Made by a program: the position numbers and the translations under genes. A stretch of DNA of 64,000 bases. Origin: Bacteroidota bacterium (GTDB taxonomy: Bacteria > Bacteroidota > Bacteroidia > Bacteroidales > Prolixibacteraceae). Location of the stretch: positions 30,698 to 94,697 of the forward strand of contig JAJRSD010000025.1 in the NCBI GenBank assembly GCA_024278975.1, given 5' to 3'. Positions 44,730 to 53,225 of the stretch are shown piece after piece; position 1 is the first letter of the stretch, and each line of letters starts with the position of its first letter. Under the pieces are notes generated by a model, which was not told where the DNA came from, ran no database searches, and worked only from the letters and a program-made list of their open reading frames with translations.

Positions 44730-46634
44730 ATGAGCACATTTAAAGTAAATTCAGAAGAGTGTATTGGTTGTAAAGCCTGTGTAATGGTAGCACCAACAAA
44801 TTTCGAGATAAACGATAAAAACATTGCGTTTGTTAAAATTCAGCCCGAAAACCAGGATGAGGAAGACGAGTGTAATTTGGCACTCGAAGTTTGTCCGGTT
44901 GACGCAATTTCGTCGGAGGAAATTATAGAAACTTTAATTCTTGCAAACCCGGTTATTGCAAGCGATATTATTAAAACAACATTAGATACTTACCCACAAT
45001 TAAAACCGATATTAACAAAACTTTCGCCAAAATTTAAAAAGCTGCAAATACCGGCAATGTACAATACAGTTGCACGCTTTGCCACTTTCAGAGACGCAGC
45101 AAAACTGGCGGGTCTGTCGGTTTGCGAAATACTGCATGCGCTTAACAAAGAGTTGGGGACAGAACAACAATTGATAAAAAATATGCCGGAATGTATTTCG
45201 TCTGATTCAGAAGAAAAAGATATTACCGGCGAAGAAATTACCTGGGAAGAGAACAGCGAAAGATATATTTACAATGTTGATGTTATTACAGAAATAATGG
45301 ACAAAGTTACGAACCTGCAACCGCAGGAAAGCATTGTAATTATTGCAGTTGAAAAACCAGATGCACTAATTAAAACAGCTGCCGGACTGGGATTAAAACT
45401 AAACATCGAACAAAACAGAGAGTATCGTATCTCAATTTTTAATCCTGAAAAAATAAAACCTGAAACCGACTGGACGGAACGAATGGAGGATTTTGAGCAG
45501 TTGGATGTTCGGAATATGCAAACCGACCCGTTTGATATAATTATTAAACACTCGTACAGTGTTGAAGAAGACGGAGGATTTATTTTAATTCAGACTTTCG
45601 AGCCCTACCCGATGATAAATATGCTTAACGAAATGGGCTTCGAAAGTATTACCGAAGAGAAAGGTCCGGGCGAAATTTGGATATATTTTCACAAAAAAGT
45701 TATTGAACTTGAAGAGGGCGAAGTTGCCGGAGATAAACCTTCGGTAGTTATTCAATCTGCCACACCGGTTGCTTATCCTGTTATTATGCGACTTCTGCAG
45801 TCGGAGAAAATCCGCAAATCGATACAGATAAAGGAACTTAAAGTTTGGGAAGAAACAGAGAAACATTTAAGCTGGATTGTAAACGGACGGGCAGATATTA
45901 GTTTTTCGGCATTAATAACTTCAGCAAAATTACGAGACAGTGATATAATAATTCCGGCAATGTTTGTGTGGGATAATTTCTACATTTTAACCCGCGGGTA
46001 CAAAGCCACTAAACTGGAAGATATTAAGGGGAAACAAATTTATACTCCACTGTTCGAAGAAGCTCCTCCGGCAAAAATTACAAAGTACCTGATTAAAGCA
46101 AAAGGGTTAGACGTTAACGACTTCAACTTTGTTTACGGACAACCATTTGGGCGTCCCGAAGAAATTTTTGCAGATTTTGTTAACGGAATGGCAGACACAG
46201 TTATTCTTCGCGAGCCCGAAGCGAGTTACGCAATAAAAGCAATGGAAAAAATTGGCGAAGAGATCTCTATTATTTCATACAACAAAATATGGAATGATAT
46301 TAATGAAAACTTCGGGAGTTTCCCCAACGCCGGACTTGTTTTAAAAGGCGAATTTGCTCGTAAATACCCGGAGCTTACAAAAGTTTTTCTCGAAGAGTTA
46401 AAAGATGCAATTAACTGGGTAAACGAAAATAGACACGATTCGGCAGAACTTTCGTTCGATTTAATGCGTCAGCCGGTTGACAGTATCGAACTGTTTCTGA
46501 ACCGCGTAAAATTTGAATATGTTGAAGGCGACGAATTGGTTGAAAAAGTAAAAGCATATTTCGACATTCTGGTTGAACAAGGAATTGTTGATGCAAAAAT
46601 TGATGATGATTTTTTTAAAATTTTCAGGCTGTAA
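44730..46634 (+). CDS. Ferredoxin-DUF1858-DUF2249-substrate-binding-protein fusion
   Basis: 634 residues from the ATG at 44,730; an in-frame ATG at 44,694 would overlap the previous gene and add nothing recognisable. Order of parts: a one-cluster ferredoxin (CIGCKAC near residue 11, EVCPVDAI near 55), then DUF1858 (about 66-133, ATFRDAAKLAGLSVCEILHAL) and a linker. DUF2249 follows (about 230-305, FEQLDVRNMQTDPFDIIIKH, EPYPMINMLNEMGF). Last, from ~318, is an NMT1/SsuA-type substrate-binding domain (VNGRADISFSALITSAKL, LEDIKGKQIYTP). No signal peptide, so a normally periplasmic fold is attached to a cytoplasmic ferredoxin. No ABC permease is near. Function unknown. Confidence 0.85.
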   Translation: MSTFKVNSEECIGCKACVMVAPTNFEINDKNIAFVKIQPENQDEEDECNLALEVCPVDAISSEEIIETLILANPVIASDIIKTTLDTYPQLKPILTKLSPKFKKLQIPAMYNTVARFATFRDAAKLAGLSVCEILHALNKELGTEQQLIKNMPECISSDSEEKDITGEEITWEENSERYIYNVDVITEIMDKVTNLQPQESIVIIAVEKPDALIKTAAGLGLKLNIEQNREYRISIFNPEKIKPETDWTERMEDFEQLDVRNMQTDPFDIIIKHSYSVEEDGGFILIQTFEPYPMINMLNEMGFESITEEKGPGEIWIYFHKKVIELEEGEVAGDKPSVVIQSATPVAYPVIMRLLQSEKIRKSIQIKELKVWEETEKHLSWIVNGRADISFSALITSAKLRDSDIIIPAMFVWDNFYILTRGYKATKLEDIKGKQIYTPLFEEAPPAKITKYLIKAKGLDVNDFNFVYGQPFGRPEEIFADFVNGMADTVILREPEASYAIKAMEKIGEEISIISYNKIWNDINENFGSFPNAGLVLKGEFARKYPELTKVFLEELKDAINWVNENRHDSAELSFDLMRQPVDSIELFLNRVKFEYVEGDELVEKVKAYFDILVEQGIVDAKIDDDFFKIFRL

Positions 46635-46650
46635 ACTTAAAACTATAATT

Positions 46651-46713
46651 ATGAACGAAGAAGAAAAAGCAACATTTTTACAACTTGAAGGCGAAGCCTG
46701 GAAAGGGTTATAA
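46651..46713 (+). pseudogene. Detached C-terminal tail of a DUF59/MIP18 protein
   Basis: A 20-codon frame reading MNEEEKATFLQLEGEAWKGL. This is the typical last segment of a DUF59 (MIP18/SufT-type) protein, where it follows the strand after the core domain. Here it stands alone, 3 bases upstream of the gene that carries the N-terminal part of a DUF59 protein. It can be translated but is not a complete gene. Confidence 0.65.
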
Positions 46714-46716
46714 ATT

Positions 46717-47097
46717 ATGGATCTGCAAAATATAATATTGGAACTCGAAAAAGTTAAACATCCAACAATTAACTGTTCGCTTGTAAAACTTGGTATTGTA
46801 AACGATATTCGTTTAATTGACAATAAGATACTGGTTACCTTCGCATTTCCGTATGCCAACACATCAATTGCCAACGATGTAAAAGTAGCGATAGAACATA
46901 AAAACGAAAGTCTGTTTTACAACGAAGCCACTTTTTTTAGTACCGATGAAATAATTTCGCTACTTGAAAATGCACGATTTCGTATAGAAGAAATTAACCA
47001 AACAGTTTTTGGTTTATTACACGAATTAACCGAAACTCAAATGCCTAAAAAAGGCTTTGGAGAAGGAAGTTTCGTGGTTATAAAAGCTAAAAAGTAA
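46717..47097 (+). CDS. Chimera: N-terminal DUF59 domain joined to a methyltransferase C-terminus
   Basis: 126 residues. Residues 1-58 are the N-terminal two thirds of a DUF59 (MIP18-type Fe-S assembly) domain: LEKVKHPTINCSLVKLGIVND and NKILVTFAFPYANTSIANDV. From about residue 62 the sequence is the end of a class I SAM-dependent methyltransferase: NESLFYNEATFFSTDEIISL, NARFRIEEINQTVFG and KGFGEGSFVVIKAKK. A deletion at about 46,900 seems to have removed the rest of both genes while keeping the frame. The SAM-binding motifs are gone, so the product is probably non-functional or has a new role. Confidence 0.7.
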   Translation: MDLQNIILELEKVKHPTINCSLVKLGIVNDIRLIDNKILVTFAFPYANTSIANDVKVAIEHKNESLFYNEATFFSTDEIISLLENARFRIEEINQTVFGLLHELTETQMPKKGFGEGSFVVIKAKK

Positions 47098-47123
47098 AAT
47101 ACTGTTTCTATTATCTGGTAGAT

Positions 47124-48158
47124 ATGATTAAAATGTTTTTACCAATACTATTAAAATCGATAATGATAACCGGTTTCGTATTTATTATGATGCTGGTTAT
47201 TGAATATTTTAATGTGCAAACCAAAGGTATTTGGCAAAATAAAATTGCAAAAAATGGTTGGCAACAATATATTTTTGCCGCTTTACTGGGCGCAATTCCG
47301 GGATGTCTCGGGGCTTTTACAGCGGTTGCACTTTTTTCTCACCGGTTAATATCGTTTGGTGCAGTAGTTGCCGCAATGATTGCTACCAGCGGCGACGAAG
47401 CGTTTGTGATGTTTGCTATGTTTCCGCAAAAAGCAATTATTCTAACTGTAATTATTTTTACTGTCGGAATTATTGCCGGATACCTGACCGACAAGTTTTA
47501 CACACCACATAAACTTCTCGACAAATTTGCGGAGCACAGTTTCCCTCTTCATTCTGAAACAGAAGATTGCAAATGTTTTCAGCCCAATAAATTTTTCACT
47601 TACATTTTTCACCCCTCCATTTATCGACTGTTATTAATTGCTTCTGTTTTTATATTTCTTGCAGCGATAGTTTCCGGACTAATTGCAGGCGAAGCAAAAC
47701 TTTGGATTAGAGTTAGTTTAACTCTGGCAATAGGATTTGCTCTGTTTGTAGTTTCAACTGTTCCCGAACATTTTCTAAAAAAACATATTTGGGAACACAT
47801 AGTAAAAAAGCATATTCCCCGCATATTTTTATGGACATTCGGTACCCTTTTCGTTTTTGCAATACTATTAAACTACATAAATGTTGAAGAGTGGTTATCG
47901 AATAATATGTTGATTGTTTTGATTATTGCAGTACTCGTTGGAATTATTCCAGAGTCGGGACCACACTTAATTTTTGTTACTCTTTTTGCACAAGGAAGCA
48001 TACCGTTTAGTGTGCTGCTTGCAGGTTCAATCTCGCAAGACGGACACGGAATGTTGCCCCTTCTGGCAGAGTCGAAACGAGGTTTTTTGGCTGTCAAAAT
48101 TGTGAATATTATTGTCGCTTTAATTATTGGAATTTCAGGTTATTTAATTGGTTTTTAA
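47124..48158 (+). CDS. 10-TM putative heavy-metal exporter (ArsP_2/PF11449-like permease)
   Basis: 344 residues with about ten hydrophobic segments. Characteristic stretches are FAALLGAIPGCLGAFTAVALFSH, AAMIATSGDEAFVMFAMFP in the first half and GIIPESGPHLIFVTLFAQG plus GSISQDGHGMLPLLAESKR in the second, an internal pseudo-repeat. A cytoplasmic or periplasmic loop has HSETEDCKCF, possibly metal-binding. Transport of a metal or metalloid out of the cell is inferred from the family name only. The start is 26 bases after the chimeric gene. Confidence 0.8.
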   Translation: MIKMFLPILLKSIMITGFVFIMMLVIEYFNVQTKGIWQNKIAKNGWQQYIFAALLGAIPGCLGAFTAVALFSHRLISFGAVVAAMIATSGDEAFVMFAMFPQKAIILTVIIFTVGIIAGYLTDKFYTPHKLLDKFAEHSFPLHSETEDCKCFQPNKFFTYIFHPSIYRLLLIASVFIFLAAIVSGLIAGEAKLWIRVSLTLAIGFALFVVSTVPEHFLKKHIWEHIVKKHIPRIFLWTFGTLFVFAILLNYINVEEWLSNNMLIVLIIAVLVGIIPESGPHLIFVTLFAQGSIPFSVLLAGSISQDGHGMLPLLAESKRGFLAVKIVNIIVALIIGISGYLIGF

Positions 48159-48168
48159 ATCAAATGTC

Positions 48169-50022
48169 ATGTTCAAATTAAAAAACGAATTCTTACTACC
48201 TCCTTTAAAATTAGGATATACAACCGGAGACGGGAAAGTAAATAATCGCTACTTTGATTTTTACAATCAACGAAGTAAAAATATTGGAGCAGTAACTTTA
48301 GAACCGCTCTATCTCGACAAAGGACTGCGCGAACTGCCAACGCAACTGGGAATTGACAGCGACGATAAAATTAAGGGACTTGCAGAATTGGTCAGTTTAA
48401 TTCATAAAAATGGAGCAAAAGTAATCGCACACCTAAACCATCCGGGACGAATGGTCAACCCTAAAATACCGGGGAATTTCCATTGGTCGTCAACCGATGC
48501 GGCTTGCGAAAATGGCGGAGCAAAACCACAGGCAATGAACCGCGAAATGATGGATACAGTAATCCAGCTATTTATAGACACTGCACAAAGAGCAGAAAAA
48601 TCGGGATTCGATTTTGTTGAATTACAATTCGGGCTGGGTTATTTAATGGCTCAATTTTTATCGCCCGCCGTAAATAACCGCACCGATGAATATAATGGAA
48701 GTTTAAACAACCGTGCAAAATTTCCCGTAGAAGTTTTCGATGCAGTAAAAAAAGCAATTCGTATCCCAATTATTACCCGGATTAGCGGCGACGAAATGAT
48801 TCCAAACGGGTTTCATTTAGGTGAGATGCAACAATTTGTAAAGACTCTTGAAAATCATGGTGCAGCAGCTATTCACGTTTCGGCGGGCTCGGCTTGTTCT
48901 ACCCCACCCTGGTTTTTTCAGCACATGTTTGTACCCAAAGGAAAAACATGGGAACTGGCAGCGAAAATCAAAGAGGTTGTTTCGGTTCCTGTTATTTCGG
49001 TGGGGCAAATAAATTCATTCGATGATATAAAATCACTTAAAGAAAAATATAACGTCGATTACATTGCGGTTGGGCGTGCAATAGTTGCCGATCCCAATTT
49101 TACAGGAAAATATTTGGGTGAAATAGAAGGAGATATTCGCCCGTGTTTGGCATGTTCTGATGGATGTTTGGGAAATGTAAAAAAAGGAAATGGGTTGAAA
49201 TGCCTTGTAAACCCAACTGTTAACACAGGTTTGCCTACACTTCAAAAAGCAGAAACAATTAAAAATATTGCAATTATAGGTGCTGGTTTATCAGGAATGG
49301 AAGCCGCAATTACCCTAAAACGCAGAGGACACTCGGTTAACCTTTTTGAAAAAAACAAATTAGGCGGCCAGTTTATTTATGCACCCATGACACCAAAAAA
49401 GCGGTCGATGCAAACTCTTATTCCATTCTACCAAAAAGAGCTGAAAAACAACAAAATCGATGTTATTTACAAAGAGGTAACAGCCAACGATATCGGGTCG
49501 AAATATGATGCTGTAATTTTTGCTACCGGTGCTGTTCCTTCAATTCCTCCAATTAACGGATTAAATAATTTTTATTGGGCAGAAATTCTATTAATAAATA
49601 ATTTACCTGAGAACAAAAAGATACTGATTATTGGCGGTGGTTTAACTGGAGTTGATATTGCAACCGCCCTCCTTCCTAAAGGAAACAAAGTGATTATTGT
49701 AAAACGAACCACAGATTTTGGGGAAGATATGGAGATGATTTCAAAAACACTTTCGCTGAAAATGATGAAAGAGATGGGTACTGTTTTCAGCGACAAAACA
49801 CATATTAAAAAGATTGACGGAAAAACAGTTTATGCCGAAAGAGACGGAGAAAAAATCAAATTTAACGACATCGATATAATTGTTATTTCAACCGGAATGA
49901 AAAGCTATATTCCTTTTCACACAAAAACTGAAGCTGATATTTATTTTATTGGCGATGCCAATAAAGTGAGAAAAGCCGAAGAGGCAATTAACGACGCATA
50001 CAAATTAGCATTAAAATTATAA
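48169..50022 (+). CDS. Old-yellow-enzyme-type NADH:flavin oxidoreductase with Fe-S cluster and FAD domain
   Basis: 617 residues from the ATG at 48,169; in-frame codons upstream overlap the permease gene. The N-terminal TIM barrel (FMN) shows KVIAHLNHPGRM, FDFVELQFGLGYLMAQFLSP and DYIAVGRAIVADPNF. The cluster site is CLACSDGCLGN with a later LKCLVNP, four cysteines as in 2,4-dienoyl-CoA reductase. The C-terminal FAD/NAD domain has IIGAGLSGMEAAITL and IIGGGLTGVDIATAL. It probably reduces a double bond or similar group with NAD(P)H; substrate unknown. In line with the redox genes around it. Confidence 0.9.
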   Translation: MFKLKNEFLLPPLKLGYTTGDGKVNNRYFDFYNQRSKNIGAVTLEPLYLDKGLRELPTQLGIDSDDKIKGLAELVSLIHKNGAKVIAHLNHPGRMVNPKIPGNFHWSSTDAACENGGAKPQAMNREMMDTVIQLFIDTAQRAEKSGFDFVELQFGLGYLMAQFLSPAVNNRTDEYNGSLNNRAKFPVEVFDAVKKAIRIPIITRISGDEMIPNGFHLGEMQQFVKTLENHGAAAIHVSAGSACSTPPWFFQHMFVPKGKTWELAAKIKEVVSVPVISVGQINSFDDIKSLKEKYNVDYIAVGRAIVADPNFTGKYLGEIEGDIRPCLACSDGCLGNVKKGNGLKCLVNPTVNTGLPTLQKAETIKNIAIIGAGLSGMEAAITLKRRGHSVNLFEKNKLGGQFIYAPMTPKKRSMQTLIPFYQKELKNNKIDVIYKEVTANDIGSKYDAVIFATGAVPSIPPINGLNNFYWAEILLINNLPENKKILIIGGGLTGVDIATALLPKGNKVIIVKRTTDFGEDMEMISKTLSLKMMKEMGTVFSDKTHIKKIDGKTVYAERDGEKIKFNDIDIIVISTGMKSYIPFHTKTEADIYFIGDANKVRKAEEAINDAYKLALKL

Positions 50023-50032
50023 ATTTATAAAT

Positions 50033-50464
50033 ATGAATATAACATTCGCATTAGCATTAAACGAAGAGGGAGTTTTTGAAAGAAGACATTTTGGAGATAC
50101 TGATAAATTTGCCATCTACAAATTTGGTGACGGTGAACTAACTTTTATCGAAGAGTGGCCAAATACATTTAAAGATATGGATGAAGTTCAGGAACATGGT
50201 TCAAAAAAGAAAGGAAATGCAATTATCTCATTTCTAAAAGAGAAGGGTGTTTCTGTTCTGGTATCGAAACAGTTTGGCAGAAATATAAAAATGGTAAATC
50301 AGCATTTTGTTCCGGTAATTATTGCCGAGGATGAACCAGAGCAGGTACTTTCAATTTTACATAAAAAAGTGAACTGGTTTAAAGATGAGCTTAAAAACAG
50401 GGAAACAGATTACATGTTATTCCATATTAAAAATGGAATATTAAAAATGCATGTAAAAAAATAA
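50033..50464 (+). CDS. NifX/NifB-domain-like protein, third of three
   Basis: 143 residues. The N-terminus ITFALALNEEGVFERRHFGDTDKFAIYKF and the central GNAIISFLKEKGVSVLVSKQFGRNIK resemble the NifX fold, with the HFGD motif seen in that family. The C-terminal 45 residues form an extra helix-strand tail. Ten bases after the oxidoreductase gene, so probably the last gene of this operon. Confidence 0.72.
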   Translation: MNITFALALNEEGVFERRHFGDTDKFAIYKFGDGELTFIEEWPNTFKDMDEVQEHGSKKKGNAIISFLKEKGVSVLVSKQFGRNIKMVNQHFVPVIIAEDEPEQVLSILHKKVNWFKDELKNRETDYMLFHIKNGILKMHVKK

Positions 50465-50774
50465 TTGTGTTTACATAAAATATCATTGTTGTTCGGTAAA
50501 ACTACAAAACACAAAATAGATTGCTTCACTACGTGCGCAATGGTCTTATTAATAGGTTGTTGATTTGGGCATAATGAGGAAATAACAATAGATGCTGAAA
50601 CAAGTTCAGCATGACGGTATTAACTAAAGTTTAAGTTTAGAACGTCATCCCTGACTGGTTTCGAGATCTCTAAATTAAGATCTGTTATTGGCAGAGTATC
50701 GAAGTAATCTATTATTTTTACCGGACACTACTGAAAAAATATGATTTTTGTAGTAGCAAATTCAATCTTTGTAA
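50465..50774. repeat. Gene-free gap with hairpin element
   Basis: 310 bases without a gene. A hairpin atgctgaa / ttcagcat (50,592-50,612) is followed by tgacg and, about 30 bases on, cgtca (near 50,643), then ccctgactggtttcgagatc. This paired tgacg...cgtca layout is a common dispersed intergenic element in this group and could also end the upstream operon. Confidence 0.55.
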
Positions 50775-51995
50775 ATGGTTTTAACAAAAAAAATATCAAC
50801 ACATAATTTCAAATCATTTTTGTGGCATGCAACTTTTTTGGCATTCGCTAAAAACTTTATGGATGTAGATACCATTATCCCGTCGATGATAGTTGAAGCG
50901 GGCGGCGGAGCAATGCACATCGGAATTCTGACTGCAATAATGATGGGAGGTTCCAGTTTAACCCAACTGTTTTTTGCCCCCTTTGTAAGCAATAAAACCT
51001 ACAAAAAGAATTTTCTTCTGTTTGGTATAAACACACGCGTATTTGCACTTTTTGGATTGGGCGGCCTTCTGTTTTTATTGCAAGGCGGACAACACGGTTA
51101 TGTTCTTTGGCTGGTATTCTTTTTTATTACAACATTCTCGCTTGCCGGTGCTTTCACGAATATTAGTTATGTCGATATTTTAGGGAAATCGGTAAATCCT
51201 AAAAAACGAAAAACCTTTTTCTCAACCGTTCAAATTGTTGGCGGAATTGTTGTTTTGGTAAGTGCATTTTTTGCTAAAAAGGTGCTGGTATGGAAAGAGT
51301 TTCCGATGAATTACGCATTTATGTTTTTTATTGGTGCATCGTTTTTGCTAATTGCCACTGCAGGATTTTGGAGTATTAAAGAGGTTGTTCCATCGAAGTT
51401 AAAAATTTCGGGGTTAAAAGCATTTCTCAAAGTTCTGAAAACCGAACTAAAGCAAAACAAAAAACTGGGCTATTTTCTTGGTTACATAAATACTCAGGGA
51501 GTTGCAATTTCGTTTCTGCCGTTTATAATCTTATATGCCAAAGAAACATTCAACACACAAAGTAGCGACACAGGACTATTTCTGATTTATAAAATAACGG
51601 GAGTTGTTTTTGTAAGTATTTTAGTTCTGTTAGGTGCAAAAAAAATAAAATACAATTTGCTGCTTTACAGTAATGTTATTCTCTCGCTTTCGCTGGTAGC
51701 ACTTGCCCTTTTTATAAATGACGGCTCGTTAATAAAGTATATTTTTATTCTTGGTGGAATTGTATTTTCACTATTTTCAATGTCGATGAACGGATTACTT
51801 TTAGAAGTTTCTGGAACCGAGAACCGCGCCTTATATACAGGTTTTTCGGGAGCAGGAAATATTCTGCCGGCAATTTTCCCTTTAATTGGTGGAGCAATAA
51901 TTAGTCAGTTTGGCTACCAAACATTTTTTGTGATGTTTATGATTATTATTGCGATGGCTGCATTTTTCATTTTCAAAATTGATTGTAAAAAATGA
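50775..51995 (+). CDS. Major facilitator superfamily transporter
   Basis: 406 residues with about eleven or twelve hydrophobic segments. The first helix region FAKNFMDVDTIIPSMIVEAGG is followed by HIGILTAIMMGGSSLTQLFFAPFVSNKTYKKNF, the MFS helix 2-3 loop. The C-terminal half has FSMSMNGLLLEVSGTENRALYTGFSGAGNILPAIFPLIGG. Substrate cannot be read from the sequence. The stop overlaps the next start by 4 bases, so it is coupled to the metallo-beta-lactamase-fold gene. Confidence 0.82.
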   Translation: MVLTKKISTHNFKSFLWHATFLAFAKNFMDVDTIIPSMIVEAGGGAMHIGILTAIMMGGSSLTQLFFAPFVSNKTYKKNFLLFGINTRVFALFGLGGLLFLLQGGQHGYVLWLVFFFITTFSLAGAFTNISYVDILGKSVNPKKRKTFFSTVQIVGGIVVLVSAFFAKKVLVWKEFPMNYAFMFFIGASFLLIATAGFWSIKEVVPSKLKISGLKAFLKVLKTELKQNKKLGYFLGYINTQGVAISFLPFIILYAKETFNTQSSDTGLFLIYKITGVVFVSILVLLGAKKIKYNLLLYSNVILSLSLVALALFINDGSLIKYIFILGGIVFSLFSMSMNGLLLEVSGTENRALYTGFSGAGNILPAIFPLIGGAIISQFGYQTFFVMFMIIIAMAAFFIFKIDCKK

Positions 51996-52783
51996 ACAAC
52001 TTAAAAATTACTATTCTAACAGAAAACGTGGCAGGAGGAAAATTATTTGCCGAACACGGATTATCATATTTAATTGAAATTGATAATGAACAAATTTTGT
52101 TTGATACCGGACACTCCGATGTTTTTCTAAAAAATGCAAAACGACTTGACATCGACATAAAAAAAAATATAAAAACTGTTGTTCTTAGTCACGGTCACTG
52201 GGATCATGGCGATGGACTTCGGTTTCTTGAAAACAAAAAACTAATTACCCACCCAACGTCTTTTATAAAACGATTTCGAAAAGCAGATAACTCAACCGTT
52301 GGTTTATCTTTATCGAAAGATGAAATCAGAAATAAATTCGATCTATTCGAATCTAAAAGTCCTTTGCAAATTACTAAGAATCTGTTTTATCTTGGAGAAA
52401 TTCCACGTGTAAATAGTTTTGAAAGTCATTCAACCACTTTTATCGACGAATATGGAAATCCCGATTTTATACCAGACGATTCAGCGCTGGTTGCAATAAT
52501 AAAGAGTAGGCTTGTTATAATTACCGGCTGTTCTCATTCAGGTATTTGTAACATTTGTGCATACGCTAAAAAGGTTACAGGAATAAAGAAAATAGGCACT
52601 GTAATTGGCGGATTCCATTTGAAATATCAAAATATTCAAACCCTTGAAACCATCGAATGTTTTAAACAAAGCGAGGTTGAAAATATCTATCCATCGCACT
52701 GTACAGAACTGCCGGCACTTACTGCTTTTTACAAACAATTCAAAATTAAACAAGTTAAGACGGGAATGAGATTTGAATTTTAA
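51992..52783 (+). CDS. Metallo-beta-lactamase-fold hydrolase
   Basis: 263 residues. The zinc motif is VVLSHGHWDHGDGLRF (H-x-H-x-D-H) after ILFDTGHSDVF. Further ligands are in IITGCSHSGICN and VIGGFHL. This arrangement is that of the group named after the dihydropteridine-type (7,8-dihydropterin-6-methyl-aminobenzene phosphate) synthase of methanogens; bacterial members have unknown substrates. Overlaps the SDR remnant by 1 base at its end. Confidence 0.85.
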   Translation: MNNLKITILTENVAGGKLFAEHGLSYLIEIDNEQILFDTGHSDVFLKNAKRLDIDIKKNIKTVVLSHGHWDHGDGLRFLENKKLITHPTSFIKRFRKADNSTVGLSLSKDEIRNKFDLFESKSPLQITKNLFYLGEIPRVNSFESHSTTFIDEYGNPDFIPDDSALVAIIKSRLVIITGCSHSGICNICAYAKKVTGIKKIGTVIGGFHLKYQNIQTLETIECFKQSEVENIYPSHCTELPALTAFYKQFKIKQVKTGMRFEF

Positions 52784-53151
52784 TGAACAAAACAATTTTT
52801 ATAACGGGAGCTACTGATGGCATTGGAAAAGCCACAGCCTGCCTGCTGGCAAACAGTGGGCACGAAATTATTATACATTCACGTACTTCCGAAAAAGGCA
52901 AAAAAATTGTAAATGAAATTTTACTCTCATTATTAAAAAAATCGCAACAAGCACGAATTATTAACGTCTCATCAATGATTCACGCTTCAACCATTAACCT
53001 CAATAATCTGCAAAGCGAAATGTACTTTGATGGAGATAATGCGTACTCGGTGAGTAAACTGTGCAATATTCTATTTACACATAAACTTGCTGACAAATTG
53101 AAAGATATTCAAAATAAATTATGGGAAGTTTCGAATAACTTAGTTGATTAA
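52783..53151 (+). pseudogene. Short-chain dehydrogenase with two internal segments missing
   Basis: 122 codons, open throughout, against about 280 for this type of SDR. Residues 1-46 are the nucleotide-binding start (TIFITGATDGIGKATACLLA). The text then jumps to LLSLLKKSQQARIINVSSM, so the middle with the NNAG motif is absent. The catalytic Tyr-Lys region is kept in form (AYSVSKLCNILFTHKLA). After residue ~107 the text jumps to the end of an SDR (NKLWEVSNNLV). Two frame-preserving deletions best explain this. The product is unlikely to be active. Confidence 0.7.
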
Positions 53152-53225
53152 TTGAGAGAAAATGTCGATTAACAAGAGGGACAAACTCGAGCACAAACCT
53201 TTTTATGGATCCTTGGGAAGATTAA

